NCBI RefSeq assembly: GCF_002215215.1
Contig: NZ_CP018632.1
Coordinates: 4,708,501-4,772,500, forward strand
From: Granulosicoccus antarcticus IMCC3135
GTDB lineage: Bacteria; Pseudomonadota; Gammaproteobacteria; Granulosicoccales; Granulosicoccaceae
Length of the DNA: 64,000 nucleotides
Direction of reading: 5' to 3'
Shown here: piece by piece, positions 18,554 through 27,224 of the stretch
Position numbering within the stretch: position 1 is the first letter of the stretch
Layout of the letters: each line of letters opens with the position of its first letter
Position numbers and translations under genes: made by a program
The notes under the pieces: model-generated
Told to the model about the DNA's origin: nothing
Seen by the model: only the letters and a program-made list of their open reading frames with translations
The model's database searches: none

Positions 18554-19545
18554 AGGTGGGTATTGACGAACAACAAGCACCGCAGGCAGCGTTCAGCGCT
18601 CTGCAAGAACTCAGAGCAACACTTGGCAAGCAGCTCGTCGGACTTGAACCGCTGATCGACCGGCTGCTCATAGCCTTACTCACCGGCGGGCATCTTTTGA
18701 TAGAAGGCCCACCGGGTGTTGCCAAAACCCGCACCATCAATCGCTTTGCACAATTGCTGAACGTCAGGTTCGCACGCATACAGGCAACCCCTGACCTGTT
18801 GCCGGCAGATATCACCGGCACCGATATGTTCCAGCAGCAAAGCGGTGAATTCAAGTTCCATGCAGGCCCCCTGTTCAACCATATCGTGCTGGTGGATGAG
18901 GTAAACCGGGCACCACCCAAGGTTCAGAGTGCCTTGCTTGAAGCGATGGGTGAGCACCAGATAACCACCAATGGTGTCACGCGCAAGCTTGAAGAACCGT
19001 TCATGGTGGCAGCCACACAGAACCCCATTGAGTACGAAGGCACCTATCCCTTACCAGAAGCACAACTCGATCGATTCATGTTCTTTGTCACCATTGATCT
19101 GCCAGGCATTGAACAAGAGAGGATGATTCTGGATCAGGTATTGAGTGAACCAGACGCTTTACTCGATACTCCCAAGGTGGCTGCAATCGGTGATCGTGAG
19201 CTTATCCTGCAGGCCAGACAGGCAATACCGCAGGTATTCCTCTCCGAAGCGGTGCGTGATTACATTGTGCGTCTGGTTAGTGCCACTCGTGGGCACGGTG
19301 CCGGAGCTGCAGTTGCCACAGGCATTGCCCAGGCTGCCAGCCCGCGTGCATCGATCAATCTGGCGATAGCCTCACGTGCCGCTGCCTGGCTTGACGGGCG
19401 CGACTTTGTGACGCCTGATGATGTCGTGGCCCTGGCTCCGGATATCCTGTGCGGACGTATTGCACTGGACTACCGGGCTCGTGCAGCCGGCAAGACGACA
19501 CGACAGCTTGTCAACGAATTGCTGGACGCAACCCCGCGGGTCTAG
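18550..19545 (+). CDS. MoxR-family AAA+ ATPase
   Basis: A 331-residue cytoplasmic AAA_3 ATPase. Walker A is GPPGVAKT (53-60) and Walker B is HIVLVDEVNR (111-120). Also present are the MoxR motif QATPDLLPADITG, sensor-1 region AATQNPIEYEGTYPLPEAQLD and a C-terminal lid. MoxR ATPases act as chaperones with VWA proteins; in methylotrophs mxaR serves metal insertion or assembly of methanol dehydrogenase. The ATG overlaps the stop of the CXXCW gene, so the long upstream extension of the frame is not used. It is followed by DUF58 and VWA genes, the standard MoxR-VWA set. Confidence 0.92.
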   Translation: MKVGIDEQQAPQAAFSALQELRATLGKQLVGLEPLIDRLLIALLTGGHLLIEGPPGVAKTRTINRFAQLLNVRFARIQATPDLLPADITGTDMFQQQSGEFKFHAGPLFNHIVLVDEVNRAPPKVQSALLEAMGEHQITTNGVTRKLEEPFMVAATQNPIEYEGTYPLPEAQLDRFMFFVTIDLPGIEQERMILDQVLSEPDALLDTPKVAAIGDRELILQARQAIPQVFLSEAVRDYIVRLVSATRGHGAGAAVATGIAQAASPRASINLAIASRAAAWLDGRDFVTPDDVVALAPDILCGRIALDYRARAAGKTTRQLVNELLDATPRV

Positions 19546-19564
19546 CACGGATACTGATGACGCT

Positions 19565-20608
19565 GTGAATGTGCCTGAAACTGACAATCTGGATGATCCA
19601 AGCGTAAGCATCAGCGTGCAGTCATTACTGGACGAAAGACATTCGACCCATACCAGCACCTTGCATCAGCCTGCAGGTACAGGCCAGTGGACCGGCAATT
19701 TTCGAGGCAGTCGTCGAGGTCATGGCACCGACTTTGATGATCTGCGCCATTATAGTCCGGGCGATGAAATCCGACATATTGACTGGAAAGCCAGCGCCCG
19801 CACCAACACACTGCATACACGACTATATCGAGAAGAGCGCGAACATCGAGTCACACTGATTACCGATCTGCGCAGCTCCATGTTCACAGGCACACATGAA
19901 CTACGCTCGGTTAAAGCCTGTCGCGTAGCAGCAAGATTACTATGGCAAGCGGTCGAAGGAGGCAGTCGAACCAGTGTCGTTGGGGTTTGCGACACCGGAC
20001 TATTTGCTAGTGAATACGGTAACGGCCATCGTGCCGCGATAGATGCCTGTGGACTGCTGAGCCGCCGCTTTGAGGATGCCCGACAACAAGCCACGTCGAG
20101 CCTGCAACGTTCCTCATTGAACAGCGATAAGCACGAATCAACCGATGTGCTGATCACCCTGCCCGGAGCCTACACAGAGCATGGCGAACCGCCTGTGACA
20201 TTCGAACAGGTCGCCCATTGGCTGATCACACAACGACGGCTACATGGGACGATAATATGGATTAGCGCTTTTGATCAATTGGGTGACAAGTTCAACGAGG
20301 CAATGCAGATACTGTCACAAGCGACCAGACAAGCCGCCGTACACATCAACGATGTCATGCTGGAGCAGGCCCTGCCAACGGGTCGCTATGGTTATCGTTC
20401 TGGCGATCCGTCGAACTGGACCCAGAACCGAGCCCCTCATGCCATCACGATCAATCGTCAACAACGCCAGCGTTTGCAACAGCAACTCTCAGAACAGAAA
20501 CAACAGCGCATTGCACGCTTCTCGGATCTGCTGATTCCCTTGCTGGATACAGATGCTGGCAATACGCAGATTGTCACCGTTCTACGCCAACACGGTTACC
20601 TGCCTTGA
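19565..20608 (+). CDS. DUF58 protein (MxaS-like) of the MoxR-VWA module
   Basis: About 347 residues. It contains the DUF58 core GNFRGSRRGHGTDFDDLRHYSPGD followed by IRHIDWKASARTNTL, then a degenerate VWA-like domain (VTLITDLRSSMF). DUF58 proteins are constant partners of MoxR ATPases; the methanol-dehydrogenase homologue is MxaS. No ATG is available; GTG 19565 or GTG 19571 are the likely starts, both without a good ribosome site, so translation probably depends on coupling with moxR 20 bp upstream. Its stop overlaps the next start (TTGA). Confidence 0.83.
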   Translation: MNVPETDNLDDPSVSISVQSLLDERHSTHTSTLHQPAGTGQWTGNFRGSRRGHGTDFDDLRHYSPGDEIRHIDWKASARTNTLHTRLYREEREHRVTLITDLRSSMFTGTHELRSVKACRVAARLLWQAVEGGSRTSVVGVCDTGLFASEYGNGHRAAIDACGLLSRRFEDARQQATSSLQRSSLNSDKHESTDVLITLPGAYTEHGEPPVTFEQVAHWLITQRRLHGTIIWISAFDQLGDKFNEAMQILSQATRQAAVHINDVMLEQALPTGRYGYRSGDPSNWTQNRAPHAITINRQQRQRLQQQLSEQKQQRIARFSDLLIPLLDTDAGNTQIVTVLRQHGYLP

Positions 20609-21099
20609 ACAGCGAGCAACTTCTCAGCCAACTGCGAGACATACAGCTGCCCCCTGCACCTGAAAGTGTGCCTGCCTGGCTCATTGCCGCCAATTTGTTG
20701 TTGCTGCTTACTCTGTTACTGGGAATTTACCGACTCTGGCGTCTGAAAAAAAATATTTGGCGACACGATGCATTGAACCAGGTGCTCAAAGCCCGCTCCA
20801 TGGAGCCTGCAGCGGCGATGCTGGCGCTGGCAAAACTGCTCAGACAAATCATGCTGCACAGAGGGCACGATATTTCCAAGACCGGGCGTTCCTGGCTGAG
20901 CAGCCTGGATGTTGCCTTTGATACGAACTGGTTCACACAGGCAGAAGGACAGGCATTCGGCAGCTCCTTATACCGACAATCGACTATCAACAACAATGAA
21001 CTGCAACTGCTGTGTCTGCATCTTGAGCGTCTTATAAAAGCTCTGCCAGCCAGGGCGAAGAGCACGGCTCAGCAACAACGGCCACATCACGGTTCATGA
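20605..21099 (+). CDS. DUF4381 membrane protein
   Basis: A 164-residue protein with one N-terminal membrane helix (AWLIAANLLLLLTLLLGIY, about 25-43) and a cytoplasmic helical domain, the DUF4381 pattern. In MoxR-VWA operons this family always lies between DUF58 and the first VWA gene and takes the place of MxaA-type partners. The TTG at 20605 overlaps the DUF58 stop, and the TGA overlaps the next ATG (ATGA). Biochemical function is unknown. Confidence 0.75.
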   Translation: MNSEQLLSQLRDIQLPPAPESVPAWLIAANLLLLLTLLLGIYRLWRLKKNIWRHDALNQVLKARSMEPAAAMLALAKLLRQIMLHRGHDISKTGRSWLSSLDVAFDTNWFTQAEGQAFGSSLYRQSTINNNELQLLCLHLERLIKALPARAKSTAQQQRPHHGS

Positions 21100-22058
21100 T
21101 TCACTTCAACTGGCCATGGGTGTTGCTGCTGTTGCCTGTTCCATGGCTGTTCAAGCTCTTGTCGACAAAGCCTGTATCAGCAGCTATCGATATACCGCCG
21201 ACAATGGAGCACGCATTGCAGTCTCTGACTGGCGACACGAAGAATCCTGTGGATATCAGGCAGATTCTGCTTTGGCTTTCCTGGCTGTCTCTACTGCTGG
21301 CAATTGCTCAACCCTGGCAACCCGGAGATGCGGTAGTACAACCAGTCAGTGGCCGTGCCATTGCCCTGGCCATCGACATTTCAGGCAGCATGGAACGACA
21401 GGATTTTTCATTCAACGGGCAAACCAGCGATCGTCTCAGTATCGTCAAAAAGGTAGCCGGTGACTTCGTCATTCAACGCAAGGGGGATCGATTGAGTCTT
21501 GTACTGTATGGCAAACAGGCTTTCATCGCATCGCCACTGACCTTCGATCTGCCTGCATTGAGCCATATACTCGACAGCGCAGGCATTGGCATGGCAGGCC
21601 GCTCAACCGCAATTGGCGACGCCATCGGCCTGGCTATCCAGACCTTGCAAAGCGATCCGGCTGGCCAGAAGGCCATCTTGTTACTCTCGGACGGCACCAA
21701 CAATGCAGGCTCGGTTGAACCGGAAAGCGCTGCAGAACTTGCCAGCACCCTGGGCATCCGTATCCATACCATTGCTCTGGGTAGCGTCGATGGGGAACTG
21801 GAGGGCTATAGCACTGCGCAGTCTGCGGATCTGGATGAAGCAACGCTTGCATCGGTGGCAGAAAAAGCTGGCGGCCTGTTTTTCAGGGCCACCAGCAGCG
21901 ATGAACTGCAACAGATCTACACAGCCATTGATGAGCTTGAACGCGCAGAGGTGGAAGCACCACCTGTAATTCTGCGCAACGACCTTCGACAGTGGCCACA
22001 AGCGGTATTGTTGCTCTGCCTGTTGCTGCTGGCAAGCCGCCAGCGACTGTCCCGATGA
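21096..22058 (+). CDS. VWA-domain membrane protein, BatA/MxaC-like
   Basis: A 320-residue inner-membrane protein: a helix near the N-terminus and around 58-72, a VWA domain with a complete MIDAS motif DISGS (D94-S98), and a C-terminal helix (AVLLLCLLLLASR). The VWA domain faces the periplasm and binds a metal. MxaC, the counterpart at the methanol dehydrogenase locus, is needed for calcium insertion. It overlaps both neighbours by four bases. I infer it belongs to a metal-loading or assembly complex for the quinoprotein. Confidence 0.88.
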   Translation: MIHFNWPWVLLLLPVPWLFKLLSTKPVSAAIDIPPTMEHALQSLTGDTKNPVDIRQILLWLSWLSLLLAIAQPWQPGDAVVQPVSGRAIALAIDISGSMERQDFSFNGQTSDRLSIVKKVAGDFVIQRKGDRLSLVLYGKQAFIASPLTFDLPALSHILDSAGIGMAGRSTAIGDAIGLAIQTLQSDPAGQKAILLLSDGTNNAGSVEPESAAELASTLGIRIHTIALGSVDGELEGYSTAQSADLDEATLASVAEKAGGLFFRATSSDELQQIYTAIDELERAEVEAPPVILRNDLRQWPQAVLLLCLLLLASRQRLSR

Positions 22059-23023
22059 ACATGAGCTGGCAAATCGGTGAATGGTTGATTCTTCGTCCGC
22101 TGTGGTTATTACCGGCATTGCTACTGGTGATTGCAGCCTTCGTGTGGCGACCTGACAGCTATCACAATCATTGGCGCAAGATCCTGTCGCCCGCTCTGTT
22201 CCGTTTTCTGGGTGCTGACACCCGTCGCGCATCACGATGCAATCTGCCACTGCTGGTTGCCGCTGTGGCAGCCCTGAGCTTCTGCCTGCCGGTCCAGCGG
22301 CAAAGTGATGATGACACCTGGCGTCACAGCATCGGCTGGCTGGCGGTGGCTGATGTCTCACGTTCAATGACACTAGACGATACCGTGCCCTCCCGTCTCG
22401 CTGCCATGCGCGAGGCACTGGCTCAATTATCCCGCCAGGCTGGAGCCAGACCCATCGCCTTGATCCTGTTCTCCGGAGATGCATTTCTGATAGCGCCACC
22501 GGCCTTCGATCGATCGATATTCAATGAACATACCGCCTTGCTGGAACATGGCGTCATTCCAGTCGAAGGCTCTAACCTGGCACGGGCTCTCTCACTGGCA
22601 ACATCAGTCATAGAAGACAGCCAGTTGCTCAGGACGCGCATATTCGTGCTCGGTGACTCGGGCGGTATCGGTAAAAGCAGCATCGCCGCAGCACGCTTTC
22701 TGGCCGATGCCGGCCATCAAGTCGATACACTGGTATTTGGCTCATCCGAGCCCATGCAAGAAACAAGCAGCGATGAGCGTGGTGATGAAACCGCTGTTGA
22801 CTGGCAACAGGCACAGGCGCTGTCCAGAGCCGGTCATGGCATCAGCGTCAGGGCCAACAGCTTTGGCGTCATTGATTATGATCAACTTGAGCTGGACAAG
22901 CAATCCAGTGTCTCGACCCACGCAGCACTCAGCAGCCTTGTGTGGCAGGATCAATCACACTGGTTACTACTACTGGGCATACCACTACTACTGCAATTGT
23001 TCCGCCAGGAGTCAGCACACTGA
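22055..23023 (+). CDS. Second VWA-domain membrane protein, MxaL/BatB-like
   Basis: A 322-residue protein with N-terminal membrane helices (WLLPALLLVIAAFVW) and a VWA domain with MIDAS motif DVSRS (D100-S104). A C-terminal helix (WLLLLGIPLLLQLF) follows. Two successive VWA genes are characteristic of both Bat and mxaCKL gene sets. The ATG at 22055 overlaps the previous TGA (ATGA), and the gene ends in TGATG shared with the next. Confidence 0.87.
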   Translation: MNMSWQIGEWLILRPLWLLPALLLVIAAFVWRPDSYHNHWRKILSPALFRFLGADTRRASRCNLPLLVAAVAALSFCLPVQRQSDDDTWRHSIGWLAVADVSRSMTLDDTVPSRLAAMREALAQLSRQAGARPIALILFSGDAFLIAPPAFDRSIFNEHTALLEHGVIPVEGSNLARALSLATSVIEDSQLLRTRIFVLGDSGGIGKSSIAAARFLADAGHQVDTLVFGSSEPMQETSSDERGDETAVDWQQAQALSRAGHGISVRANSFGVIDYDQLELDKQSSVSTHAALSSLVWQDQSHWLLLLGIPLLLQLFRQESAH

Positions 23024-23922
23024 TGCGCAGGCTAGCAGCTTACCTGCACCCTCTGCGATGCATACTGGTGTTCAGCCTGGTCCTCGCTAGCGCCGTACCT
23101 GCATCAGCCAGCGACGACAATCTGCTGGCCCACCGCTTGTTCGAGCAAGGAGACTTTGTTCGTGCGGGCGAGATATTCACCGATCCGGCCTGGAAAGGCG
23201 TGGCGTTTTATCGCTCAGAGCAATGGTGGCGTGCAGCCGAAGCTTTTGTCAGAGCTGATGATCCCGTGTCGGCATTCAACCTGGGCAATTGCTATGTGCA
23301 ATTGGGATATCTGGAACTGGCACTGGATGCCTATCAGCAGGCATTACTGCTGGACTCCTCACTTGAGGCGGCGGCCGACAATGCGAAGTTGATGCGCAAA
23401 CTACTGGCAGCAGAGGACAAACAGAAACAACAAGGCGGACGTCAACCATCGGGCGAGGAAATAGAGCGCCTTGAAACCCAGGATGAGACTCACGAACGCG
23501 GCAGTGGCGAAGGCGGTGATGAGCAAAGCGATATCAGTGAAGCTGCCCCGACCGAACAGTCCGATGAACAAGGCAAACAAAGCATGAAAAGCGGCGAAGA
23601 TGCTCAGACGGGTCAGGGAGGACAGGCCAGCAAGCAAGAACACCAAGCCGCTGAGAAACAGGATGGCGGCGCGCTCAAGGGTGAGAGCAGTGATGAGAGC
23701 CCCCAGAATAGCGCCTCCGGCGAAGCTGAGTCAGAGACTCTCTCAGATGATTCTCTGGCAGCAGGCGTGCGAAGTACCCTGGAAACCGAGCAGGCTACAA
23801 CGCAATGGCTTAACCGGATCAGCCATGACTCAGCCCTGTTTCTGCAACGACGTATCCGACTGGAGCAACGTCGCAGACTGGCCGCCGGGCAATCCGCACC
23901 TGCAGGTGGCAGCTCATGGTGA
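23023..23922 (+). CDS. Exported TPR protein, BatC/BatE-like
   Basis: A 299-residue protein with a signal peptide (ending ASAVPASAS). TPR repeats (about 35-125, including FNLGNCYVQLGYLELALDAY) are followed by a low-complexity Gln/Glu/Ser/Gly-rich segment (about 130-250) and a short basic tail. TPR proteins follow the VWA genes in Bat and mxaK-type clusters and probably scaffold the complex in the periplasm. The ATG shares a base with the upstream TGA. The acidic linker is compositionally unlike its neighbours. Confidence 0.82.
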   Translation: MRRLAAYLHPLRCILVFSLVLASAVPASASDDNLLAHRLFEQGDFVRAGEIFTDPAWKGVAFYRSEQWWRAAEAFVRADDPVSAFNLGNCYVQLGYLELALDAYQQALLLDSSLEAAADNAKLMRKLLAAEDKQKQQGGRQPSGEEIERLETQDETHERGSGEGGDEQSDISEAAPTEQSDEQGKQSMKSGEDAQTGQGGQASKQEHQAAEKQDGGALKGESSDESPQNSASGEAESETLSDDSLAAGVRSTLETEQATTQWLNRISHDSALFLQRRIRLEQRRRLAAGQSAPAGGSSW

Positions 23923-25322
23923 GGCATCTGGCTCTACTTGGCTGCCTTCTGATATGGATATGTACCACCACTGCCCTGCTCATCCCCAAAGCTCAAGCTG
24001 CCGATGTAGTGCCCTCCATAACACTCACAGGCAGTGACGAGCCTGTGTATCTGGGGGATAGTGTCTTCATCGAACTCGAAATCGTTGGTATCGAAGAGCC
24101 ACTGGATATCAACCCTCTGCTCCAAGGGGCCGACCTGTTACGTGAAACGACGGGTACCCGCATTGCCGTCATGAATGAACAAGTCGTTGATATGAAATCA
24201 CGACGCATGGAGCTGGTCCCACGTCGTGAAGGTCGTGTCATTTTCGGCCCTCTATCGGGAAGCAGCATCAAGGGTCAGGTGACATCGAATGCGATCGTGA
24301 TCGAGGTGCTGCCGCCTGCCCAGCTGGACTGGCAACCCACACAGGATGATCTGCAGATCCAGCTTTCGCTCAGCCTTGGTGACGGCGAGGTCCTGTCACA
24401 GGTCTATATCGGGCAGCACATCATTGCCGATATCGAACTCAGACACAAATACCCGATTGCCGACGAGCAAATCACTTTGCCAGACTTTAACGGTTTTGAT
24501 GTCTTGGAGCAGTATGTCGAACGCAGAACACTGGACAAGCAAGGTGACGGGGAATCATGGCGCCTTACTGCCTGGCGCTATCATTTGTTCCCCCAGCATT
24601 CAGGCGAACTGAGCCTGGCTGCTCTCACCTGGAAAGGCACCGCTATTCGATCACGCACACAACGTGCGACATTCGACAAACACTCTCAGTTCCCGACTTT
24701 GCAGATCAGACCAGCCACCAGCAGCTCTGACTGGTGGCTACCTGCCAGTCAGGTCTCACTCAGCAACACCTGGTCCAAGGACCCCAGAGAATTGACAGCG
24801 GGTGACGAAATTCTCAGAACCATCACACTCACCGCACGTGATGTACTGGCCAGTCATCTACCGGTCGTTGTTCCCCCTGAAAGCCGCGCCTTGACAACAA
24901 CCCTAATCGGACAAACCCGATCCCAGCAACTGTCAGGCAATCATACAACTGCCACAGCAGTGTTTGAATTTCGAATGACGGCCCAAAGCCCCATTCCCGT
25001 GTTTCTGGATACGGTGCGAGTGCCCTGGTTCAGTACGGTCGAGGCCATTCCCAGAGAGGTCATCATTCCCGCCCGCCGCATCAATGTCGGACTACCTGAT
25101 CGTGCCGATTTGCTGGCCAGCCTGGCACTGGAGAATAACTGGCTTGATGCCTTCCTGTTACGACTTGAAGGTAATGTAACTCGACTGATACCCTGGCATA
25201 TCACACTTGTATTATTGTCTATTGCAGCAGCCTTGATCTGGCTGCTACAACTGGTGCACTGGTACAAACGCCGCCGCCGGTACAAACAAGACGTCAATTC
25301 GAGCGTACTACCTGATCTTTGA
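23916..25322 (+). CDS. BatD-like membrane protein
   Basis: A 468-residue protein: signal peptide (residues 1-28), tandem beta-sandwich regions beginning PSITLTGSDEPVYLGDSVFI as in BatD, and one C-terminal membrane helix (ITLVLLSIAAALIWLLQL, about 428-447) with a basic cytoplasmic tail. BatD closes Bat/VWA operons and is thought to present its extracytoplasmic domains to partner proteins. It overlaps the TPR gene by 7 bases and is the last gene of the eight-gene overlapping set that begins at 17420. An insertion-element complex starts about 190 bp downstream. Confidence 0.85.
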   Translation: MVRHLALLGCLLIWICTTTALLIPKAQAADVVPSITLTGSDEPVYLGDSVFIELEIVGIEEPLDINPLLQGADLLRETTGTRIAVMNEQVVDMKSRRMELVPRREGRVIFGPLSGSSIKGQVTSNAIVIEVLPPAQLDWQPTQDDLQIQLSLSLGDGEVLSQVYIGQHIIADIELRHKYPIADEQITLPDFNGFDVLEQYVERRTLDKQGDGESWRLTAWRYHLFPQHSGELSLAALTWKGTAIRSRTQRATFDKHSQFPTLQIRPATSSSDWWLPASQVSLSNTWSKDPRELTAGDEILRTITLTARDVLASHLPVVVPPESRALTTTLIGQTRSQQLSGNHTTATAVFEFRMTAQSPIPVFLDTVRVPWFSTVEAIPREVIIPARRINVGLPDRADLLASLALENNWLDAFLLRLEGNVTRLIPWHITLVLLSIAAALIWLLQLVHWYKRRRRYKQDVNSSVLPDL

Positions 25323-25515
25323 GCAGAAGCAAAGTGAAGTAAGACGACTCTCAATCCATGCCACGAATCGCAACAAACGTACGGCCGATTGAGTTCCGTG
25401 CAATTCGTAGTATTCTTGCTCAACCGCCGCACGCATTACCGGCGTACCGCGCTGATCTGAAGCCTTCAGTGTCTCGTTTTCGGACTTCGGTGGTATAACA
25501 AACAAGGCATTCATC

Positions 25516-25523
25516 ATTGATAT
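25516..25523. repeat. Left target-site duplication of the IS66-type element
   Basis: ATTGATAT directly before GTAA, the first bases of the element. The same octamer follows the right end at 28913-28920. An 8-bp duplication is the rule for IS66-family insertion. Confidence 0.85.
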
Positions 25524-25527
25524 GTAA

Positions 25528-25872
25528 CTTATGTGGACTCCCCCTGTGTCAACAACAAAATTGCATAAATGAAGAAATAGATGCGTACTTATGTACGAGC
25601 TCTCGATTGAGTAGCGAACTCAGGCTCTGTGATATTTACGCGGGACGTGTTTTCAATTCTACTCAACGAGCTCAAGGCTCTTCGTTACTAACTGAGTTAA
25701 CACGCTGATTTTTATCTTCGTTTTTGCATCTTCATCGTTGGAACGCTTTTTAGACGGCGACAGGATCCGCCTTATATTCGGTACCTTGTGTGAGCATGGC
25801 AAATGCCGTCCTCACGTTTTTGTTGGCCAGAGCAACCGCCGCGATTTTCTTGCCTCGTCGCGCGACCAGCTG
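25528..25872 (-). repeat. Truncated left-end copy of the IS110/IS1111-type element (345-bp direct repeat)
   Basis: These 345 bases recur at 25873-26217 with no difference I can see. They comprise the element tip (CTTATG + TGGACTCCCCC), its non-coding end and the last about 40 codons of the transposase. The copy stops at CAGCTG and is followed directly by the CT tip of the complete element. Confidence 0.92.
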
Positions 25873-25874
25873 CT

Positions 25875-26094
25875 TATGTGGACTCCCCCTGTGTCAACAA
25901 CAAAATTGCATAAATGAAGAAATAGATGCGTACTTATGTACGAGCTCTCGATTGAGTAGCGAACTCAGGCTCTGTGATATTTACGCGGGACGTGTTTTCA
26001 ATTCTACTCAACGAGCTCAAGGCTCTTCGTTACTAACTGAGTTAACACGCTGATTTTTATCTTCGTTTTTGCATCTTCATCGTTGGAACGCTTT
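25875..26094 (-). ncRNA. Candidate bridge/seek RNA region of the IS1111-like element
   Basis: This 220-base non-coding stretch lies just downstream of the transposase gene, where IS1111-type elements encode the guide RNA of their recombinase. It contains several local inverted repeats. Short segments resemble the insertion site: TGATATTTAC (25975-25984) against TGATATGTAA left of the junction (8 of 10), and ACTCAGGC (25963-25970) against ATTCAGCC right of it (6 of 8). CTTATGTAC (25933-25941) resembles the element tip CTTATGTGG. The matches are short. RNA ends are not determined. Confidence 0.4.
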
Positions 26095-27132
26095 TTAGAC
26101 GGCGACAGGATCCGCCTTATATTCGGTACCTTGTGTGAGCATGGCAAATGCCGTCCTCACGTTTTTGTTGGCCAGAGCAACCGCCGCGATTTTCTTGCCT
26201 CGTCGCGCGACCAGCTGCTGTATCCACACCTCTTTACTGGTGACCGCTGTTCTTTTGCACACCTGTGCAACGACTGCCATCGCTCCGGTAATAAGCTGGC
26301 TCCGCAACAAGCTGTTTTTCACATACCTGCCGATTGAGCCGAGCTTTACCTTGCCTCCCGATGTGTGCTGTATCGGAGTCAATCCGATGCATGCCGAGGC
26401 ATCCTTACCTTTGCAAAACGAACCCAGGTCCGCGCAGCCCAGTGCTATATACAGGTTCACGGCATTGATTACTCCCACCCCTTCCAGCTTGAGCAGCCGC
26501 TTGCAATCTTCATGCTGCTCAACTAATTCCTCCAGGCACCCATCGTATATAGCTATGGATTTGATGATGCTCAGGTGGTGTTGCCAGGCGGTATGCAACG
26601 CCTCTCTAAAAGCTGCCGAGAATTCATTCTCCGCATCTTCAAGCACAGATTCTATTACCCCTCCCAATCCACCATTTCTCGCGCTAACACGAATATTAAA
26701 CTCTAATAATAGTGCTTTTAGCTGATTGCCAGAAGCGGTCTTTTGTTTCACAGATAACTCCCTTAAGCGCAAAATGGTTTGCAACTGCTGTTGCTCAATA
26801 GTCTTTCCCTTGATGAAACTTATGTCCGGCAACATGGATGCCTGGACAATCGCCAATGCATCATTCTTATCTGTTTTCTGGTTCTGTCTGATCTTGGATA
26901 CCAGATCTGCTGATATCAAATGTGCAGCATGGCCAGCCTCCGTGGCCTTCTGTTTCCAGTAATTTGATGTGCCGCAAGCTTCAAATACTACCGTCGTGCT
27001 GGAGCTCGTAAATAGCCATTCAAGAAATTCGTGGTGTGTCATTTCGGTGTTCGATTGCACTTTCTTGCTCGCGTAAACACACACTTGAATAACATCTTTT
27101 GCCAAATCAACACCAACAATAGTATTCTTCAT
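26095..27132 (-). CDS. IS110-family DEDD transposase/recombinase
   Basis: A 345-residue protein. The N-terminal DEDD (RuvC-like) domain has D9 (IVGVDLAKDV), E51 (VVFEACGTSNYW) and D88/D91 (KTDKNDALA). A central helical region is followed by a C-terminal Tnp20 domain with the conserved serine S258 in PIQHTSGGKVKLG. IS110 recombinases use an RNA guide to join element and target. The ATG at 27132 has GGAG 6 bases upstream; a longer frame to 27207 would begin inside the terminal repeat. The gene looks intact. Confidence 0.9.
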   Translation of the reverse strand: MKNTIVGVDLAKDVIQVCVYASKKVQSNTEMTHHEFLEWLFTSSSTTVVFEACGTSNYWKQKATEAGHAAHLISADLVSKIRQNQKTDKNDALAIVQASMLPDISFIKGKTIEQQQLQTILRLRELSVKQKTASGNQLKALLLEFNIRVSARNGGLGGVIESVLEDAENEFSAAFREALHTAWQHHLSIIKSIAIYDGCLEELVEQHEDCKRLLKLEGVGVINAVNLYIALGCADLGSFCKGKDASACIGLTPIQHTSGGKVKLGSIGRYVKNSLLRSQLITGAMAVVAQVCKRTAVTSKEVWIQQLVARRGKKIAAVALANKNVRTAFAMLTQGTEYKADPVAV

Positions 27133-27224
27133 GCTGGACTCCATTAATGTGAATTGTGTCGGAACGATTACATTAACCCACTTCCTAGAGGAGGTGGGGG
27201 AGTCCAATTATCTATTCAGCCGTT

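Larger units (their letters stand above)
25873..27211 (-). mobile_element. Complete IS110-family (IS1111-like) insertion element
   Basis: About 1339 bp with a DEDD transposase. It has 11-bp sub-terminal inverted repeats: TGGACTCCCCC at 25879-25889 and GGGGGAGTCCA at 27196-27206, lying 6 and 5 bases inside the tips. No target duplication is seen other than the CT dinucleotide that occurs at both outer junctions (25528-25529 and 27212-27213) and at the internal junction (25873-25874). Sub-terminal repeats plus a long non-coding stretch downstream of the transposase are features of the IS1111 group. It is inserted in the left terminal repeat of the IS66-type element. Confidence 0.85.

Noticed and set aside
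25528-26217. Tandem repeats as a CRISPR array or satellite
   Set aside because: Only two units of 345 bp, containing the end of an IS110-type transposase and its terminal repeat; there are no spacers.
25790-26725. Plus-strand frames inside the IS110 element (up to about 196 codons)
   Set aside because: They are antisense to the clear DEDD transposase and to its truncated copy, with no family resemblance.
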